Shown here: positions 33,591-43,326 of the stretch, in pieces
Numbering within the stretch: the first letter of the stretch is position 1
Layout: each line of letters opens with the position of its first letter
NCBI RefSeq assembly: GCF_023674465.1
Contig: NZ_CP098400.1
Span: 62,001 to 126,000, forward strand
DNA length: 64,000 bases
Reading direction: 5' to 3'
From: Xiashengella succiniciproducens
Lineage (GTDB): Bacteria; Bacteroidota; Bacteroidia; Bacteroidales; Marinilabiliaceae
Notes under the pieces: generated by a model
Databases searched by the model: none
What the model was told of the DNA's origin: nothing
The model's input: only the letters and a program-made list of their open reading frames with translations
Position numbers and translations under genes: made by a program

Positions 33591-35375
33591 CTACTCAGGA
33601 ATATACTGCATTAACCTAATTTTCTCCTCCAAAACGCCAGATATCTCATCTTCAGTACTTAAAGCCTGCTTCCAGTACTTCAAAGCCTCTTCTAAATTTC
33701 CATTCTTAAACAGTATATCACCATAGTGTTCGAGAATTACCCCATTATCAGCACCTCCATTTGAAATAGCTTGTTCAATAAAATACAAAGCCTCAAGATA
33801 ATTTTCTCTCTTAAATAAAATCCAGGCATAAGTATCTAAATACGTAGGGTTAAGTGGCTCCAATTCTATTACCTTACTTATCATAGCCTCAGCTTTAGCT
33901 AATTCAATTCCTTCTATGCTGAGATAATAAGCATAATTGTTTAGCGCGGCTATATTATCATTTTTTAAAGCTAAACTTTTCTCATATGCACTAAAAGATT
34001 CATCACGCAACCCAACATTATAATAAAGATCTCCAAGTATCCCATAAACAACACTTAATAAACCATCATTATCCTCAACCAATTCAGATGCACTCTTCAA
34101 ATACTCTATAGCTTTACCATCCTGCCCGCTAAACATATAAGCTAAACCACACAAATAATTAAAAATCCCATTTTCTGGGTAAAGATCAACAGCTCTGACA
34201 GATTCCTTTAAAAAAGTTTCTCTGTTTTCGACCTGCTCAGAAAGTTTTAAAAGATAATCCTGCCATACATCTGCTTGTTTTTCGTCAATTAAAAGAGATG
34301 TCTCATACGAAGAAATAGCAGCCGAATCTCTACCAATTAGTCCAAGAAAATTTCCATATAGTTTATATATAAAGGCCTCATAAGGATGAGATTTAATGAT
34401 ACAGTTAATATATTTATCTAAGTCACTAATATCTAATACTCTTTGATTGGAATCCGCACTCATCAAAAACGGAACCAACCTTTGAACCTTACTTTCAAGA
34501 TCAACTCCTGAATGGGAAAAACCATACTCTAAGTTTAATTTGAAATTTTCCTGATCATTTATATTAAAATAGTAGTTAGCCAAACTGAAATAGACCTGAC
34601 CATTAGAAGGGTAATCGCGCACTATTGAATTATAAATTTCAAGAGCCTTAGCACTTTGCTTCTGCTGCATCAGGAAATCGCCAAGATATACTTTGTAATC
34701 TCCATTCAAAGGATAACTATCACATAATTTGACCAATACATTCTCAGCACCCTTAACATCACCCATATGTAAATACATAGCATGCTTTTCCAATGCAATA
34801 GCTTCATTCACAACGATTCTTCCCTCAATCCTCTCAAGCGTCCTGATACCAGAAATAAAATCACCAGATTGGGCCTGTAATTGAGAAAGGTGATATAAAT
34901 AATCCAAATTATTACCAAACTTACCAACAAGGTATTCAGCAGATAATAAAGCATTTTCCATATCACCATTGTGAGCATACAACTTACTCAAGAGATAAAG
35001 GAAATGTTCATTATCAGGATCATACTGAACAGCTTTGAAAATAAACTTTTGTGCCTCAATATACTCTTGATTATTAATCAAAAGATTTCCAATCTCATAG
35101 TAACAAGTCGCACATGCAGAATCAATTTTAATAGCCTCATTAAAATACATAGCAGAATTGCCAACATCTCCCTTAAGGCCAAACCTTAAAGCATTATAGA
35201 AATAGAAGTTAAACTTCCGCTCTTCATTTTCATCTTTCACCTTAATAATGACTGGTCTGCCTTCGGCATACAATACATCCTCAAAAGAAGAAGTAACCTT
35301 TGATGCACTCTTACAACCATTAGTCAGTAAAAGAGCAAAACATGCAACAACGACACCTGCAAATAACCTATACAT
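33591..35375 (-). CDS. TPR-repeat lipoprotein
   Basis: From ATG 35375 (MYRLFAGVVVACFALLLTNGCKS) the protein has 594 residues with a lipoprotein signal and lipobox-type Cys, then many tetratricopeptide-like helical pairs (for example ACYYEIGNLLINNQEYIEAQKF and NAALNNYAYYLSIEGIELAKA). The ATG at 35414 would add 13 residues before the signal peptide and is less likely. Such TPR lipoproteins usually scaffold envelope complexes. It is translationally close to the DUF4292 gene (3-bp gap). Confidence 0.87.
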   Translation of the reverse strand: MYRLFAGVVVACFALLLTNGCKSASKVTSSFEDVLYAEGRPVIIKVKDENEERKFNFYFYNALRFGLKGDVGNSAMYFNEAIKIDSACATCYYEIGNLLINNQEYIEAQKFIFKAVQYDPDNEHFLYLLSKLYAHNGDMENALLSAEYLVGKFGNNLDYLYHLSQLQAQSGDFISGIRTLERIEGRIVVNEAIALEKHAMYLHMGDVKGAENVLVKLCDSYPLNGDYKVYLGDFLMQQKQSAKALEIYNSIVRDYPSNGQVYFSLANYYFNINDQENFKLNLEYGFSHSGVDLESKVQRLVPFLMSADSNQRVLDISDLDKYINCIIKSHPYEAFIYKLYGNFLGLIGRDSAAISSYETSLLIDEKQADVWQDYLLKLSEQVENRETFLKESVRAVDLYPENGIFNYLCGLAYMFSGQDGKAIEYLKSASELVEDNDGLLSVVYGILGDLYYNVGLRDESFSAYEKSLALKNDNIAALNNYAYYLSIEGIELAKAEAMISKVIELEPLNPTYLDTYAWILFKRENYLEALYFIEQAISNGGADNGVILEHYGDILFKNGNLEEALKYWKQALSTEDEISGVLEEKIRLMQYIPE

Positions 35376-35417
35376 GCAACCTGTTTTTAAAATATAGCAA
35401 TTAGAAGGAAGCAAAAA

Positions 35418-35855
35418 CTATTCCCTTCCTGTATGACCAAAACCTCCACTTCCCCTTTCAGTGGCTCCTAACTCATCAGAAAGGGCCCAATCAAATCTTT
35501 CATACTTATTTAAAACCATCTGACAAACCCTATCACCATGATTAATAATAAAGTCCTCCTCAGACAAGTTAATTAAAATTACTTTCACTTCACCACGATA
35601 ATCTGCATCAATAGTACCGGGCGAATTCAGCACAGTAATTCCATGATTAATAGCTAATCCACTTCTGGGTCTAATTTGTGCTTCAAAACCTTCAGGAAGT
35701 TCAATATATAATCCAGTAGGAATTAAGACTCTTTGCATTGGTTTAACAATTACAGCTTCATCCAGATTAGCTCTTAAATCCACTGCAGCGCTGTGTACCG
35801 TAGAAAAAGATGGTAGTGGATTATTACTCCTATTTATAACCTTAACTCTTAGCAT
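35418..35855 (-). CDS. dut: dUTP diphosphatase
   Basis: Dut hydrolyses dUTP to dUMP. The 145-residue trimeric-type protein shows all five motifs: AAVDLRA, RPRSGLA, the catalytic-loop [15 protein letters not shown] with Tyr and Asp, GDRVCQMV and the C-terminal [11 protein letters not shown]. It overlaps the end of the flippase gene by 14 bp. Confidence 0.96.
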   Translation of the reverse strand: MLRVKVINRSNNPLPSFSTVHSAAVDLRANLDEAVIVKPMQRVLIPTGLYIELPEGFEAQIRPRSGLAINHGITVLNSPGTIDADYRGEVKVILINLSEEDFIINHGDRVCQMVLNKYERFDWALSDELGATERGSGGFGHTGRE

Positions 35856-37317
35856 TGAAATTAGTTTTCCTTAGTTTTAAACCATTAATAAAAAGAAAAA
35901 ACAAAATATAAGAAGCAATCAATATAATCTTGAACGAATACCTAATTGCAAGAGATTCAAAAGAAACATATTGATTTACAATATATAGAAATACAGCGAC
36001 TAAAAAATAAAGAGCGATTTTTTTAAGATCATATGGAACTTTATAATGTCGCTGTCCAATTAAATATGATACTATCATCATCACAGCATAACCACAAAGG
36101 AGTGCAATTGCACCTCCTAGCATGCCTATTTGTCCTATTAAAATAAAATCCAGTCCTACAGTAATCACCATACCTATAATACCAAAATATGCTCCAAAAT
36201 AAGTTTTATCACTTAGCTTATACCAAAGAGACAGATTGAAGTAGATACCATAAAACAAAAGACCAAGCAAAACATATGGAATAATCATATTTCCCCGGTG
36301 ATATGAAGAAGTCAAAATTAATGAATTGACTAAATCCATTAAGAAGCATATTCCGAGTAAAATTAATAACCCAAAACCTACAAAGTACTCCATCACCTTA
36401 GCATACGACACAATTCCCTTTTCCCTGTTGTTAAAAAAGAAAGGCTCAAAAGCAAAACGAAAAGACTGAGTAAACAAACTCATCAAAATACCAATTTTAA
36501 AGTTTGCACCATATACAGCCAGTTCAGCAAAACCATTTTCATCTATAAGTTTAGGCATTAATATTTTCTCTGCATTCTGGGTAATCATGCCTGTAATACC
36601 AACAATCAAAACAGGCCATGAGTAAACCATCATATTCTTTAGAATCCTAGCACTGAAAAGTCCTCTAGTTCTAATAATATCAGGTAAGAAAATAAGTAAA
36701 GTAAGTATAGAACTTAACAAGTTACTAAGTAAAATAAAAAATACTCCATCAAAAGATCTATATAGAAGTATAAACCTGGTACCAAATTCAAATCTATCTA
36801 TCAAATAGGGAATAAAAACAAGAAATACAATATTGAAAACAATATTGCAAGAAATACTGGCAATCTTAACTATACCAAAGAAAATAGGTCTGTTATCCAG
36901 CCTGAGCTTCGCAAATGGAATTGATACAAGCGAATCAATAGCAACAATAAGGCCCATTAAAATAACAGAGGCCTTATACTTACCTTCATAAAAGTAATTG
37001 CTAATATTTTCACTAAATACAAAAGAAAGTACTACCAAAAATACACTTGTACACACAAGCATTGAAATAGTAGTTTTATAGACCACATCTTTATTCTCCT
37101 TACGCGCAAATCTGAAAAAGCCAGTCTCAAGTCCAAAAGTGAAAACTACAAGGAGAATGGTAATAATCCCGTAAATATGGTTTACTGCTCCGTATTCATC
37201 TTGACTAATAACGCGAATATAAAATGGCATTAATAGCCAATTCAGCAGACGACCGATCATGGTAGTAGCACCATAGATAACAGTATCGCTTGCCAGGCGT
37301 TTTAAACTTAAGCTCAT
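35842..37317 (-). CDS. Polysaccharide flippase (MATE/Wzx-like, oligosaccharide translocase)
   Basis: An integral membrane protein of 491 residues from ATG 37317 ([19 protein letters not shown]) with 12-14 predicted TM helices and the N-terminal pattern [21 protein letters not shown] of polysaccharide biosynthesis exporters. It probably flips lipid-linked saccharides or a related lipid. The ATG at 37362 would place 15 residues over ruvB and lacks family support. It lies between ruvB (4-bp gap) and dut (14-bp overlap). Substrate unknown. Confidence 0.88.
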   Translation of the reverse strand: MSLSLKRLASDTVIYGATTMIGRLLNWLLMPFYIRVISQDEYGAVNHIYGIITILLVVFTFGLETGFFRFARKENKDVVYKTTISMLVCTSVFLVVLSFVFSENISNYFYEGKYKASVILMGLIVAIDSLVSIPFAKLRLDNRPIFFGIVKIASISCNIVFNIVFLVFIPYLIDRFEFGTRFILLYRSFDGVFFILLSNLLSSILTLLIFLPDIIRTRGLFSARILKNMMVYSWPVLIVGITGMITQNAEKILMPKLIDENGFAELAVYGANFKIGILMSLFTQSFRFAFEPFFFNNREKGIVSYAKVMEYFVGFGLLILLGICFLMDLVNSLILTSSYHRGNMIIPYVLLGLLFYGIYFNLSLWYKLSDKTYFGAYFGIIGMVITVGLDFILIGQIGMLGGAIALLCGYAVMMIVSYLIGQRHYKVPYDLKKIALYFLVAVFLYIVNQYVSFESLAIRYSFKIILIASYILFFLFINGLKLRKTNFNAKS

Positions 37318-37321
37318 AGTA

Positions 37322-38335
37322 TCAAAATAAAGCATTCTGCCATGCACCAGGAGCAATGCCAAAATGCTCGTAAGCTATCTTAGTAGCAACACGACCTCTC
37401 GGAGTCCGCTTCAAAAACCCTTCCATAATAAGAAACGGTTCATATACTTCTTCAATAGTTCCAGTATCCTCACCTACAGCAGTAGCAAGTGTATTTAACC
37501 CTACAGGACCACCTTCAAACTTCTCAATCAGAGTAAGTAATACCTTGCGGTCCATTTCGTCGAGGCCATGTTCATCAATATTAAGTGCTTTTAACCCAAA
37601 CCTGGTAATATCAAGGTCAATTCTTCCATTGCCCCTAACCATTGCAAAATCTCTTACCCTACGTAGCAAAGAGTTTGCTATACGTGGAGTTCCCCTACTC
37701 CTACGAGCGATTTCATATGAGGCACTTGTATCTATACTGACATTTATAATTTTAGATGATCTCCTAACTATATCACTTAAAATTTCCACATCATAGTACT
37801 CAAGATGGCAATTAATACCGAATCTCGCTCTAAGTGGACTTGTTAATAAACCACTTCGCGTAGTAGCACCAATAAGAGTAAAAGGATTTAAATCTATTTG
37901 AATAGATCTAGCACCAGGACCTTTATCTATAACAATATCAATTCTATAGTCCTCCATAGCTGAATACAGATACTCCTCAACTACAGGGCTTAACCTGTGA
38001 ATCTCATCAATAAACAAAACATCATTATTTTCCAACGATGTAAGAATTCCTGCTAGATCACCTGGTTTATCCAATACAGGTCCACTAGTAAGTTTGAACC
38101 CTACATCAAGTTCATTAGCAATAATATTCGAGAGAGTAGTCTTTCCAAGTCCAGGTGGACCATGCAACAAAACATGATCAAGAGCTTCGTTACGCATAGA
38201 GGCAGCTTTAACAAAAACCCTAAGGTTCTCAACAACCTTTTCCTGCCCCTTAAAATCATCAAAACTAAGAGGTCTTAATTGCTGCTCAAAATCAATATCC
38301 CGAAATCTATCCTTTTCAGGATTGTGAATATCCAT
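37322..38335 (-). CDS. ruvB: Holliday junction branch migration ATPase RuvB
   Basis: RuvB is the hexameric motor that drives branch migration with RuvA. The 337 residues contain [14 protein letters not shown], Walker [11 protein letters not shown], Walker B FIDEIHRL, sensor [18 protein letters not shown] with the arginine finger and the C-terminal winged-helix domain ([17 protein letters not shown]). Complete. ruvA and ruvC are not in the window. Confidence 0.97.
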   Translation of the reverse strand: MDIHNPEKDRFRDIDFEQQLRPLSFDDFKGQEKVVENLRVFVKAASMRNEALDHVLLHGPPGLGKTTLSNIIANELDVGFKLTSGPVLDKPGDLAGILTSLENNDVLFIDEIHRLSPVVEEYLYSAMEDYRIDIVIDKGPGARSIQIDLNPFTLIGATTRSGLLTSPLRARFGINCHLEYYDVEILSDIVRRSSKIINVSIDTSASYEIARRSRGTPRIANSLLRRVRDFAMVRGNGRIDLDITRFGLKALNIDEHGLDEMDRKVLLTLIEKFEGGPVGLNTLATAVGEDTGTIEEVYEPFLIMEGFLKRTPRGRVATKIAYEHFGIAPGAWQNALF

Positions 38336-38355
38336 AGACCTTCAATTAACCAATA

Positions 38356-38736
38356 TCAACTGACTATTCCCAAAACTCTAAGTGTATCTTTAAATACCTC
38401 AATATCAAATGGTTTAGTCATATACTCATCCATACCTGCACTAAGGCATTTTTCTCTGTCTGCATCAAAATTATTAGCAGTCAAACCAACTATAGGAGTA
38501 TGCATACCCTTCTCACTTTCAATCTCACGAATAGCTTTAGTAGCGGCAAATCCATCCATTATTGGCATCATAAGATCCATTAAGATCAAATCATACTTCT
38601 TCTCCCTAACCTTTTCAACAGCGTCAGCACCATTATTGGCAACGTCAATAACAACTCCATATCTGTTAAGATTAAGGAATATCAGTTTCTGATTTAAGAA
38701 ATTATCCTCAACCAATAATAACTGAAGCCCATTCAT
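38356..38736 (-). CDS. Stand-alone response regulator receiver domain
   Basis: A single CheY-like receiver of 126 residues: acidic pocket Glu10-Asp11, phosphoacceptor Asp54 in LILMDLMMP, Thr in VGLTANN and Lys in YMTKPFD. The LTANNFDADREKCLSAGMDEYMTKP stretch is typical of receivers from hybrid kinases, so its partner is probably a hybrid histidine kinase or an Hpt protein elsewhere. It lies between nadA (26-bp gap) and ruvB (20-bp gap). Confidence 0.92.
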   Translation of the reverse strand: MNGLQLLLVEDNFLNQKLIFLNLNRYGVVIDVANNGADAVEKVREKKYDLILMDLMMPIMDGFAATKAIREIESEKGMHTPIVGLTANNFDADREKCLSAGMDEYMTKPFDIEVFKDTLRVLGIVS

Positions 38737-38762
38737 CAGAAAATAAATGTAACAAGTGATTA

Positions 38763-39758
38763 CTATAGTTTTAACAATGATGAAATATCAAGCATTTTCT
38801 CAATTGGTTTGAGTGCTTTCAACCTTAACTCTTCATCCACTAAGACTTCAGGAAACTCATGTTTTAATGCCAAATATACTTTTTTTAAAGTATTTAGCTT
38901 CATAAATTCACAATCATTACATCCACATGTAGCATCTGATGGAGGTGCAGGAATAAATGTCTTTTCTGGTGAAGCCTTTATCATTTGATGAAGTATACCA
39001 GATTCAGTAGCAACGATAAATTTTTTATCTTCACTTTCAATAGTATACTTAAGAAGCGCAGAAGTACTTCCAATAAAATCAGCAAGTACCAATAAAGGCT
39101 TTTTACACTCCGGATGAGCTATGATCTTAGCATCAGGATTTTCTTTTTTAAGAGCTACAATTCTTTCAATGGAAAACTGTTCATGTACATGACACGCTCC
39201 GTCCCAAATAACCATATCCCTTCCTGTCAAACTTTTCAGGTAATTACCAAGATTTCGATCTGGTCCAAAAAGTATGGGCTGATCCTTGGGTATTGAATTA
39301 ATTATACCAACAGCATTAGTACTTGTTACAACAATATCAGATAAAGCCTTAACCTCTGCAGTAGTATTAACATAGGTAACTACTATATGATTAGGATACT
39401 TTTTCTTAAACTCAAAAAAATCATCAGCTGGGCAACTATCAGCAAGAGAACATCCGGCATTTAAATCAGGCACTAAAACCTTCTTATCCGGACAAAGAAT
39501 TTTAGCAGTTTCACCCATGAAATAAACTCCGGCTAACAGAATAATATCAGCATTAGTCTTGGCAGCTTGTTGAGCTAAGGCTAAACTATCACCAACAAAA
39601 TCTGCAATATTCTGAATATCATTAATCTGGTAGTAGTGCGCCATAATAATAGCATTCTTTTCCTTCTTTAAGCGAGCAATCTCACTTAGTAAATCTACCC
39701 TCTCAGGAACTGCCGCTGTAGAATACCCGGCAGTTATCCACTCCCTATTAATATTCAT
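38763..39758 (-). CDS. nadA: Quinolinate synthase A
   Basis: NadA condenses iminoaspartate with dihydroxyacetone phosphate in de novo NAD synthesis using a [4Fe-4S] cluster. The 331 residues include IMAHYYQINDIQNIADFVGDS-type substrate binding, GVYFMGETAKIL, conserved Cys segments NAGCSLADSCP, HPECKK and CGCNDCEFMKL. No nadB or nadC is in the window. It heads the long minus-strand operon reaching to ybeY; upstream is the 457-bp gene-free gap. Its first codons contain TTATCCACT (39734-39742), one base off a consensus DnaA box. Confidence 0.95.
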   Translation of the reverse strand: MNINREWITAGYSTAAVPERVDLLSEIARLKKEKNAIIMAHYYQINDIQNIADFVGDSLALAQQAAKTNADIILLAGVYFMGETAKILCPDKKVLVPDLNAGCSLADSCPADDFFEFKKKYPNHIVVTYVNTTAEVKALSDIVVTSTNAVGIINSIPKDQPILFGPDRNLGNYLKSLTGRDMVIWDGACHVHEQFSIERIVALKKENPDAKIIAHPECKKPLLVLADFIGSTSALLKYTIESEDKKFIVATESGILHQMIKASPEKTFIPAPPSDATCGCNDCEFMKLNTLKKVYLALKHEFPEVLVDEELRLKALKPIEKMLDISSLLKL

Positions 39759-40120
39759 AGTTTATAAATTTAAAACTTAACTGATGTTGATGATACCATG
39801 TTAATAGTGTTAAAAAGTACACTTAAACTGTATTGCATTTATAAAAAAAGCAATATAATCCAATAGATATAAACAAGTGTCACGGATATAAATAAATGTT
39901 ATATAGATACTTGCAGAAGAATTAAACACTTGTTGATAACTCACAAAGTTAGTAATTAAAGAACACAAAATTATTAATAACCCCGTTGTCAGATGTTAGT
40001 AATTATAAATAACAACGAAGTAAAATTGTTTGTTTTCATTTGAACTCATTTGTATAGGAAAAGGGAATAAATAAGTCAAGAGATATTTATTATTATTTAT
40101 TTATAGATGCCGACAACTTA

Positions 40121-40148
40121 TCAACAGCGATATTAATATCGCTGTTGA
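40121..40148. repeat. Perfect 28-bp palindrome
   Basis: Two 14-base arms (TCAACAGCGATATT and its exact complement) meet with no spacer, centred between 40134 and 40135. The left arm overlaps the DnaA-like box at 40118-40126. There is no T-tract, so it looks like a binding site for a dimeric protein and not a terminator. It lies 68 bp before rpiB. Confidence 0.85.
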
Positions 40149-40167
40149 CTATGATTATTTAAGTATA

Positions 40168-40196
40168 TTTGATGTAAATAACTTTTCATACATTTG
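40168..40196 (+). promoter_or_regulatory. Candidate promoter for rpiB
   Basis: TTTG (40168-40171), 17 bp, TACATTTG (40189-40196), 20 bp before the ATG at 40216. The TTTG is itself the end of a second TAnnTTTG-type element (TATATTTG, 40164-40171), so two overlapping promoters are possible. Confidence 0.5.
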
Positions 40197-40215
40197 CGCC
40201 TTATTAATTGTATAA

Positions 40216-40668
40216 ATGACAGTAATAATGGATTTTAAGAAGATTGGCATCGGATCTGATCATGCCGGATTTGAGACGAAGGAGATTATAAAGGAATATC
40301 TTTCTGAGAAAGGTTTGGAGGTAGTAGATTTCGGAACAAATTCTCCAGAAAGTGTTGATTATGCAGACTACGGTCATCCATTGGCTTCAGCTGTGGAAAA
40401 CGGTGAGGTTGATTTGGGTTTTGCTATATGTGGCAGCGGTAATGGTATTAACATGACAATAAATAAGCATCAGGGAATAAGAGGAGCTTTATGCTGGATC
40501 CCTGAGATAGCAAGATTGGCAAGAGCTCATAATGATGCCAATATTTGCACATTGCCAGGAAGATTTGTAAATTCAGAAACTGCGAAGGAGATTGTTGATA
40601 ATTTTCTATCTACGCCGTTTGACGGTGGACGTCATAGTCGTCGTATAGAGAAGATCAAATGCAGGTAG
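40216..40668 (+). CDS. rpiB: Ribose 5-phosphate isomerase B
   Basis: RpiB interconverts ribose 5-phosphate and ribulose 5-phosphate. The 150 residues have IGSDHAGFETKE, the catalytic Cys in FAICGSGNGINM, and the NKHQGIRGALCW and HNDANICTLPGRF segments. Complete; the ATG four codons later (MDFKK) is an alternative start. The Rrf2 gene follows after 21 bp. Confidence 0.95.
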   Translation: MTVIMDFKKIGIGSDHAGFETKEIIKEYLSEKGLEVVDFGTNSPESVDYADYGHPLASAVENGEVDLGFAICGSGNGINMTINKHQGIRGALCWIPEIARLARAHNDANICTLPGRFVNSETAKEIVDNFLSTPFDGGRHSRRIEKIKCR

Positions 40669-40689
40669 TGTCGGACAAATTTTGCAGAT

Positions 40690-41136
40690 ATGCTTTCAAA
40701 CACATGTAAATACGCTTTACGCGCTATTATTTATATAGGAATAAATGCCAAGCCAGGTTCCTATGTAAATGTAAGGACTATTGCAAGCGACCTGGAGGTG
40801 CCAATGCAGTTTCTTAGCAAAATATTGCAGGTATTCGTTCACAAAGGCATCCTTGAAAGCGTCAAAGGGCCACAGGGAGGTTTTATATTCAAGAAGGATC
40901 CATATATGGTTACCCTTTTTGATGTAATTGAGATAGTTGATGGGCCAAATATGTTTGAACATTGTATGATTGGTACACGTCCGTGTATAAGTCATGATTT
41001 GGATCAGAAAAAATGCCCGGTTCATGACCACTATTCTGACCTTAGAACGGAATTTGAGGCATTTTTCAGGAATGAGACTTTTGGAAAGATAATAGACAGT
41101 TATAAGAATCGTACTCCAGATTTCCTATCTCTTTAG
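40690..41136 (+). CDS. Rrf2 family transcriptional regulator
   Basis: A 148-residue winged-helix regulator: N-terminal MLSNTCKYALRAIIYIG, recognition region VPMQFLSKILQVFVHKGILESVKGPQGG, and three Cys in a cluster region (EHCMIGTRPC, then KKCPVH). The spacing differs from IscR (C-x5-C-x5-C): here it is C-x6-C-x9-C, closer to generic Rrf2 or NsrR/CymR-like members, so the ligand or cluster is not predictable. It overlaps the end of the convergent VanZ-like gene by 12 bp. Confidence 0.9.
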   Translation: MLSNTCKYALRAIIYIGINAKPGSYVNVRTIASDLEVPMQFLSKILQVFVHKGILESVKGPQGGFIFKKDPYMVTLFDVIEIVDGPNMFEHCMIGTRPCISHDLDQKKCPVHDHYSDLRTEFEAFFRNETFGKIIDSYKNRTPDFLSL

Positions 41137-41514
41137 TATTCTGATAAACAATATTTGCAGGTAAAATCCCAGGATTAGTCCAGTAATATTGCACAGAAAA
41201 TCCGTGACCTCACAGGATCTGGCAGCAACTAATGGTTGAAGCAGTTCTATTGCACCTCCCATGGCTCCAAACAAAAGCAGTGGGATGATATTGTAGTGTT
41301 TGATAATATTGGCAGAAGTGGTTTTGCTGGACCAATACCTTTCCAGAAAAAATAATGAGCTCAGTGTCATGTACATGCATACATGAATTACTTTGTCCAT
41401 ACCTTCGAAGTACCAGAATCTTCTTTGTTGAAATTCGGAGCTACTTATTAGACTGAGAGTGATAACAGCTATAGCTGTTATCAATGTATATTTGAACTGG
41501 AATACCCTATGCAT
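41125..41514 (-). CDS. VanZ-like membrane protein
   Basis: The 129 residues contain about four TM segments, with DKVIHVCMYMTLSSLFF and the later GAIELLQPLVAARSCEVTDF patterns (a His-x2-Met/Tyr motif and a Glu-x2-Q motif) typical of VanZ-like proteins. Function in this context unknown. Convergent with the Rrf2 gene, 12-bp overlap. Confidence 0.78.
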   Translation of the reverse strand: MHRVFQFKYTLITAIAVITLSLISSSEFQQRRFWYFEGMDKVIHVCMYMTLSSLFFLERYWSSKTTSANIIKHYNIIPLLLFGAMGGAIELLQPLVAARSCEVTDFLCNITGLILGFYLQILFIRILKR

Positions 41515-41620
41515 TTCGATGATGATTAAGCTATAAAATTAGCTTTTTAGTGCTAATTAAGTTTCCTGAAAACAACAGAAATGTGAAATGATTGTTTGTA
41601 ACACTGAAGATAATTAATTA

Positions 41621-42733
41621 ATGGCCGGGATTTACACACACATACCATTTTGCTTTTCACGCTGTGGTTACTGTGATTTTTACAAGACAACCAGGTTGGA
41701 TCGCATAGGTCCCTTTGTTTCTGTACTCATGAAGGAGATAGAGCACTATTCCTCGGATCTCAATGAAAGGATTGAGACTGTGTATTTTGGTGGAGGTACA
41801 CCTTCGCTTATCAGTGTAAAAGACTACAGGGATATTTTTAAGCAACTTAGGGATAATTACGATATTGCTGATTCGGCTGAGATAACTATGGAGGCTAATC
41901 CGGATGATATCAATGAAGACTACTTAGATGCTATGCTTCAGATTGGATTTAACCGGATCAGTATAGGTATACAAAGTTTCCATGACAGGGATTTGAAGGA
42001 AATGGGCAGACGACATAACTCAGTCCAGGCTTTACAGGCTGTAAATATTGCAAACAAGGCAGGATTTGACAATATAAGCATAGATTTGATCTACGGACTA
42101 TCATGGGGTGATATTGGTTCATTTAGGGAGAATTTGAGTGTTTTGAAGGGTATGCCAGTTCAACACATTTCTGCATACCATTTGACCTTTGAGGAGGGCA
42201 CACCTTTCTGGCAACTTCTGAAGCGTGGAATTTATAAGGAAATCAAGGATTCAGAAAGTACTGAGCAGTATCAGGAATTGTGCAGATTCCTTGCAGATGA
42301 GGGTTTTGAGCATTACGAGGTGTCTAATTTCTGCAAGCCATCCTTTCACTCTAGACATAATTCCTCATACTGGAACCACACTCCTTATATAGGTTTTGGG
42401 CCTGGAAGCCACTCGTATTATGATGGTGTGAGGAGGTGGAATAAGCCTGATTTATCTCTTTATCTTCGTTCCGAATGGGATTCAATAGTAGAGAGTGAGA
42501 TACTGGATAATCGGGATCTTGTGAATGAGATAGTAATGCTTGGCTTAAGAACAGCAAGGGGGCTAGACACAGGTAGGATAAGAGCTCTTGATGAGTCGTA
42601 TTATGAACTTGTACTAATTAGCAGCAGAAAATGGCTTGATGCAGGACATCTGATAATGGATGGCCAGTATATAAGGTGTCCCGAAGATTCGTGGTTTATC
42701 GTGGACGGGATAATAAAGGATATTTTCATATAG
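41621..42733 (+). CDS. hemW: Radical SAM family heme chaperone HemW
   Basis: Formerly annotated as oxygen-independent coproporphyrinogen oxidase, HemW delivers heme to membrane proteins. The 370 residues begin AGIYTHIPFCFSRCGYC with the radical SAM cysteines Cys11, Cys15 and Cys18, then FGGGTPS, RISIGIQSF and HNSSYWNHTPYIGFGPGSHSY. The HNxxYW motif and the short N-terminus before the Cys motif place it with HemW, not HemN. A strong terminator follows. Confidence 0.92.
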   Translation: MAGIYTHIPFCFSRCGYCDFYKTTRLDRIGPFVSVLMKEIEHYSSDLNERIETVYFGGGTPSLISVKDYRDIFKQLRDNYDIADSAEITMEANPDDINEDYLDAMLQIGFNRISIGIQSFHDRDLKEMGRRHNSVQALQAVNIANKAGFDNISIDLIYGLSWGDIGSFRENLSVLKGMPVQHISAYHLTFEEGTPFWQLLKRGIYKEIKDSESTEQYQELCRFLADEGFEHYEVSNFCKPSFHSRHNSSYWNHTPYIGFGPGSHSYYDGVRRWNKPDLSLYLRSEWDSIVESEILDNRDLVNEIVMLGLRTARGLDTGRIRALDESYYELVLISSRKWLDAGHLIMDGQYIRCPEDSWFIVDGIIKDIFI

Positions 42734-42810
42734 CCAAAAGAGAATGTAGTTGTAAAAGTGATACCACTGCTGTAAGCCACTTTACCTATTTAAATAGATA
42801 TCAATAAAGC

Positions 42811-42846
42811 AAAAAACAGGGCATCTTTCCGGATGCCCTGTTTTTT
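42811..42846. terminator. Bidirectional hairpin terminator after hemW
   Basis: Fifteen-base arms AAAAAACAGGGCATC and GATGCCCTGTTTTTT with a 6-base loop. The A-run and T-run at the ends allow action in both directions between hemW and the convergent end of the Che-Sia array. Confidence 0.92.
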
Positions 42847-42867
42847 ACTTTTAGTAAATAAAATATT

Positions 42868-43314
42868 TTATTCGTTGAACTGCTTTACTAAGGAAAGAAC
42901 AGCTTCAGCACATCCTTCCTCTCCACCGGTAAAAGAGAATACCAGTTGATAAACCTTGGTAGTGCGGCAGACAAATTCAAAACTCTTGTATTTTTTACCG
43001 CTTACAAGATTGCTACTCAATAATTCATCCTTATCATACAGCTGCATAACTATGTCATCAGCGTTCATTGCACCATTTGCAACATTGAATTTGTACTGAG
43101 TACGGCTGTTGAGCAGCACATTAAATCTGACCATTCCGGTTTTTGCTTCAACAGGAGATTTTGTAAGGTTTATTGAGAAATCCTTAATATATTGTGCATC
43201 ACCCATTTCCTGCAGAGCCCTTTTCTTCACTTCTTCCCCACATTGTGCATAAGTAGCGAAGGTGGTCAGTGAAAGCGATATGAATAGTATAAAAAGTATC
43301 CTTTTCATTCTCAT
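42868..43314 (-). CDS. Small secreted protein, unknown function
   Basis: The 148 residues begin with a signal peptide (MKRILFILFISLSLTTFATYAQ) and continue with a beta-rich mature part with three Cys (QCGEE, FVCRTT, EEGCAEA). I do not recognise the family. It is the last gene of the minus-strand array, 12 bp after the lipoprotein gene, and probably acts in the periplasm with it and the ABC protein. Confidence 0.75.
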   Translation of the reverse strand: MRMKRILFILFISLSLTTFATYAQCGEEVKKRALQEMGDAQYIKDFSINLTKSPVEAKTGMVRFNVLLNSRTQYKFNVANGAMNADDIVMQLYDKDELLSSNLVSGKKYKSFEFVCRTTKVYQLVFSFTGGEEGCAEAVLSLVKQFNE

Positions 43315-43326
43315 AAATTTAGTGCG

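Larger units (their letters stand above)
39759..40215. other. 457-bp AT-rich gene-free region; candidate replication origin (oriC)
   Basis: This divergent gap between nadA and rpiB has no credible ORF. It contains two DnaA-box-like nonamers in opposite orientation (TGTTGATAA at 39931-39939 and TTATCAACA at 40118-40126, one mismatch from TTATCCACA). A T/A-only run at 40084-40104 resembles a DNA unwinding element, and a perfect 28-bp palindrome starts inside the second box. Three parS-like sites lie 7-12 kb to the left and mnmG is nearby. Weak points: TTATCAACA occurs several times in coding sequence elsewhere in the window, and dnaA is not present. Alternative: an ordinary regulatory region for rpiB and nadA. 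Confidence 0.45.

Noticed and set aside
41536-41558. AATTAGC/GCTAATT hairpin upstream of hemW as a terminator
   Set aside because: Short AT-rich stem without a T-run, and no plus-strand gene ends there.
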